DNA of 64,000 nt. Origin: Cylicocyclus nassatus (lineage: Eukaryota; Nematoda; Chromadorea; Rhabditida; Strongylidae). The first letter of the stretch is position 1, and each line of letters starts with the position of its first letter. The notes under the pieces were generated by a model, which did not search any database, was not told the DNA's origin, and saw only the letters and a program-made list of their open reading frames with translations. The translations under genes and the position numbers were made by a program. Shown one piece after another: positions 60,144 to 64,000 of this stretch. Where the stretch lies: positions 23,475,676 to 23,539,675 of the forward strand of contig CATQJL010000316.1 in assembly GCA_958299035.1 (NCBI GenBank), read 5' to 3'.

Positions 60144-62229
60144 CCCCCCCCCTCCCCCTCGACATTTTAGAATTTCTCTGCCAAGTGAAACACCCTTCAT
60201 CCTGGAGGAGCTGCGACTACCGTGACCCTCTTTACCCTGGAGGAGTCATTCTCACCTTATCGCACCTATGGTCCACGGTAGTTATTTGACATGATAATTA
60301 CGAATATGCGCCTAATTATGCATGACAGAGCCTTTATGTCATGCCTACGGAAGAGAAGATGGGGGGGGGGATATTGAGACAGAAGATAGGTGAGAAGGGG
60401 GGGGGGAGGTCGTATCCGGCGCTTGTGTGTCATACCTCTTGCTTGCCCTGGTTATCTCAATGGCGCCTTTTCGCGGCAAGCTTTGAAGGGTATGGGACAT
60501 ATTGTGGAAAATAACACCATTCAGCATGCCATCATCCGATGTACACTGCCCGCGGTATAAACGATGATTCTGGAAACTGAATGTCTCCGATAGTGCATCG
60601 GACTTCTGTCTTCAGCATGAAGCAAGATCCATCCGGACAACTTGTTGATTACTGAGAATGTCGAGCTCTCTAAGAAATCGACAGTCACCAACAATCGCAA
60701 GATTATCCTAGTGCCTCAACAGATGATAGATTTTGTGCGTTGCAGAACATTTAGGCCAGAAGCTGCTCTGGATCCTGGTGCATAGATTCGAATTGGGGCA
60801 CAAGACAGAAGCTCCTTGGATAGATGCCCAGATTCTAGAAATCAACCGAAAGAATGATTATCTGTCCATCATTAATGTCACCATATCAGCCCTTGTGGTT
60901 CTCAAATGATGTGGTCAGATCCAAGCCAAATAAAAGTATGCTTAACTTCTGGCATAAGTGGTCTACAACTCACAAAATTTGTCCCGTTGAGGTGAGCGCT
61001 AGCGTAATCTTGGTTTTGGTTGAGATTATTGCTTTCCTGAAGGGCGGGTTTTTCAATCGATTGAGCTTTTAATGGACTAAGTTACTTACGTTTTTCGATT
61101 CAGACAGTGGAGAGGGCGAATTTGCCGAAGTGTCAGACTTTGCAATAAAGTACTGTACTAATTTTGTTCACTTCGAAGAAAAACAGCCATAGAAATACTT
61201 ACAATGTTAAGATTCATCGTTACACTTGGATTTTCAAGAATGCTTTGAATAGTCTGACTGGAAAGGGACAGACTCTTCTTAGTAGAATTTAATCAGCACC
61301 TCATTCCGGACAGTTTCCTTTTTATTGATGGCTCGTAGTCTGCAAGTGTTGAAAGAGGAAGGATGACTAATAATTTCTTTATGTCGATGTTTCATATAAA
61401 CTCCACTGATAATGCTCTGCGTGTAGCGTGTATTTTCCTGCAGAGACTATCATCCCGTCCATAGGAAGCCACGGAGCGATTGCTATACGCATGAGCACAG
61501 AACTTTAAGTCAAAAAAAGCAAACGCATCATGAATTATGAGAAAACTATGGAGTTATCGCTACGATCAGTGAAAACAGGCAAACTCTGTTCCATTTCATA
61601 ATAAAAAATTAACGCGCAAAATGCACTGGTACTTTTTATCTACAATGCATTAGAATTCGGCAGCAATGCTCCAAATCATTTTCCTTTGTTATGCGGGACA
61701 ACCCGTACACATGCAATTTGGAACGAAGCTGGTGTCACTAGCTACCTTTCGGATAACATTATCTAGGAAGTATTGAAAGTTACCCAATCCGCAAATCGTC
61801 ATAGAGCTACAGGACATTCTACTTGAAGCTGTATAGTTTTTTTGTTAATATCGTGCAAAGCAGTCTGCACTTCCCCATATCATTTCCTCCAGGGGTATAT
61901 CATACTATGTCCGATTTATCAAACAAGCATAAGTATTTCTTTGTTTCGTTTTCAATCAATTTAATTTAGAGCTCAGAATAAGTATGAATGGTACAATGAC
62001 AAAGCGTTCTCAATTAACATTTAGTCGAGATTAAACCATTATCATCAAAGTTGAAATGTGTTTTCATAGAGCCGCATTTGTTGCATGTGACTGCTATGGC
62101 TAAAAAAGCTACCGCGAAATTATATCGGATAGCAGAGAAATAGGGGATAAGTTTAACATTATAAGGGTGTCTATTTACTTTCGTGATGTGATTTTTTTGG
62201 CTGGAAACAAAACACCGACGATATTTTGA
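60144..62229. other. Gene-free stretch
   Basis: It contains C- and G-runs (60145-60158, 60361-60370, 60400-60407) and a short direct repeat CTGGAGGAG (60200 and 60237). I found no exon, repeat unit or RNA gene beyond that. Confidence 0.4.
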
Positions 62230-62550
62230 ACAACATGTAGGCGCCGTAAAACCTAATTGCCCGCGCCGTGCCTTGAACACCAGCGTAAGCGAGCGGTCAT
62301 CGCGAACGACTATCGGCGTTCACTATATTCCAAAAAAAATTTTTTTTTTGACTTTCATGTTGTTATCGTCAATGCAAGGTATATTTCAACGAAAGCTCCC
62401 TTCAAAAGTATAAAAAAATATGTTTGAAAAGACGCGCGCTCATTGTCGCTTGAAAAAAGCCTATAGCGCTTCGGGACCAAACGTTTCCAGCCGCGCGTTG
62501 GTGTTCAAAGCGACGCGTAGGCAATTAGGTTTTACGGGGCCTAAATCTTC
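62230..62550. mobile_element. Foldback element, about 320 bp
   Basis: GCCGTAAAACCTAATTGCC near 62240 is inverted as GGCAATTAGGTTTTACGG near 62520, with TTGAACACCA facing TGGTGTTCAA. The centre is T-rich (62331-62352). Confidence 0.75.
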
Positions 62551-62713
62551 ACTTGAAATAAGGCTCACAAGAATCTCCCGTTGGGAGCAACCTATATTTA
62601 TTTTACACAGTTGAGTCTAAAACATGACTAGTTGTACGTATGAGTATATCACGGTGGTAGAAATTATTAAGCAAAGTTGAGAAATCGCGAGCCTCATTAC
62701 TAATTGCCAGGTT

Positions 62714-63074
62714 AAAGGCAGCGTCCAGGCAGATCTGGACCTATGGGGCTTTTACGTGGAAAGTACTTTCGGGGCCCTAACTAAGGCACTGCCCAAACGG
62801 CAGCTCAGGTAGTGCTCTAATGGCTAAGACATCCCCTCGGAAGTGGACCCCGCGAACGCATTCGCATGGATTCATGGCAGTTTCGCGCCAGGAACCACGC
62901 TTTGCGCCATGAATCCATGCGAAACACGGTCGCGGGGTCCACTTCCGAGGGGAATATCTTAGCCATTACAGCACTACCTGAGCTGCCGCTTGGGCAGTGC
63001 CTTAGTTAGGGCCCCAAAAGTACTTTCCACGTAAAAGCCCCATAGGTCCAGATCTGCCTGGACGCTGCCTTTAA
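62714..63074. mobile_element. Palindromic 360 bp MITE, copy 2
   Basis: Near-identical to 39517-39880 over the full length, including GGCAGCGTCCAGGCAGATCT at the left, the CATGGATTCATGGC centre and GGACGCTGCCTTTAA at the right. The high similarity implies recent movement. Confidence 0.95.
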
Positions 63075-63106
63075 CAAATTTGAAGTTTACGTGTTGTTTC
63101 AGACTG

Positions 63107-63535
63107 CCTCACTGACCGAAGCAGATTGCAGTAGACCGCAGTTGATGCAGCTGACGGCAGCAGACTGCAGCAGACTGCATCAGACTGCAGCAGACTGCAG
63201 TGACCGCAACGGCCGCACAGATCGCTGCTTCTCGTAAAGGTGTAGTGATAAATATTTGTAGCTCAAACAGTCAACAACAATATGCGCCTAGATTACAAAA
63301 CAGATGTATGCAACAATAGAAGGAATCAGAACAAATAAGATACCAAAAAAACAATTGCCAAAACTTGATTAGGAAGAGTAATTAGAACCCGTGACTTGTA
63401 GGCGTATCACGGTATTTTGACGTGATCGCAATTGTATCCTGTTCTATGAAAGAATGCAGCAATCTGAGCGGAGGCTGTGGTCCGTGCGGTCAGTTGCAGT
63501 CTGCTGCAGTCTGCTGTGGTCAATGCGGCACTATG
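63107..63535. repeat. CAGACTG tandem repeats in inverted arrangement
   Basis: About ten imperfect copies of GCAGCAGACT-type units at 63121-63225, ending GGCCGCACAG, are mirrored by CTGCTGCAGTCTGCTG at about 63470-63530. The two halves are complementary, so the region can fold on itself. The 240 bp between them is unique. Confidence 0.75.
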
Positions 63536-64000
63536 AAACAATCCTACTGAACCCTGTTAATGACCATAGCAAACGCTTTGCTGCTTTGATATAGTCATAT
63601 TGATATGCAATTATTTACTACCACAAAACGTCATAACCGCTTCTCGTCTACGTATTCTCATGCAAACAATTTTTTAGGGTGCGAAGGAAGTTTCCGGTCA
63701 CCTTCTTTCAACTCTCCAAAATTACAATTTGACTGTGAGACATTCATTTGATTATAAGGAATTATAATGTCTATTATACAACACCTACATGCATCGCATA
63801 AGTCTACGACAGTGCGGAGCCAGCATAATGCAATGAAGGAAGAATGATCAATCTGAAAACTTCCTTGAGTGAAACTTTTTGTGTTTTGCCATATAATGAT
63901 TACTTAGAAATCCACAAGTAGCTATGATGACGGACTGATTATGGGCACCATTAGCAAGAGGCTTTTGACATCAATTTTGCGGAACCACCATTTTTGCATT

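Noticed and set aside
60144..60527. Possible G-rich regulatory tract
   Set aside because: Only homopolymer and low-complexity runs; no flanking gene to regulate.

Overview
The window looks like a piece of a clade V nematode chromosome, probably from a strongylid such as a hookworm or relative; the species cannot be fixed from sequence alone. The genes have many short exons with GT..AG introns and T-rich TTTCAG acceptors. One gene pair has the layout of an SL2-type trans-spliced operon. The closest matches I can recognise are Caenorhabditis proteins, and the DNA between genes is packed with TA-flanked mariner-type MITEs, foldback elements, a satellite array and Helitron-like pieces. No bacterial features (CRISPR, ribosome binding sites, insertion sequences) apply, and I saw no convincing tRNA or rRNA gene.

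Layout: 1-5600 holds a Helitron-like fragment, an uncharacterised two-membrane-segment protein gene on the minus strand (599-3144) with a 946 bp foldback mariner inside one exon, a small FOR20/TOF-like gene (3188-3457), weaker exons (3682-4003) and a 483 bp tandem duplication. 6010-7510 is a satellite of dimeric 337 bp units. 7515-8980 is a nested foldback element. 10787-12231 is a seven-exon F-box/LRR gene (minus). 13968-17735 is a nine-exon bre-4-type beta-1,4-N-acetylgalactosaminyltransferase (minus). 18735-18990 is one good orphan exon. 20869-25459 is the 19-exon TBL3/UTP13 gene (plus) and 25718-36303 is pno-1 (plus), whose first intron is 8.9 kb. 37125-43645 is mab-3 (minus), with two DM domains, convergent to pno-1. 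From 43.7 kb to the end I find no gene I can defend; the stretch is a mosaic of MITEs, foldbacks, hairpins and low-complexity DNA.

How the genes relate: TBL3/UTP13 and PNO1 both act in 40S ribosomal subunit assembly (SSU processome and KH-domain partner of NOB1), and the AATAAA, about 100 nt gap and acceptor between them fit co-transcription. From memory, C. elegans pno-1 (Y53C12B.2) and mab-3 (Y53C12B.5) are also near neighbours, with a WD-repeat gene beside them, so this appears to be conserved microsynteny linking a ribosome-assembly operon with a male sexual-differentiation regulator. BRE-4 acts in Golgi glycolipid and glycoprotein synthesis and is unrelated to that block. All CDS coordinates below are the outer limits of spliced genes; exon limits are given in the text.
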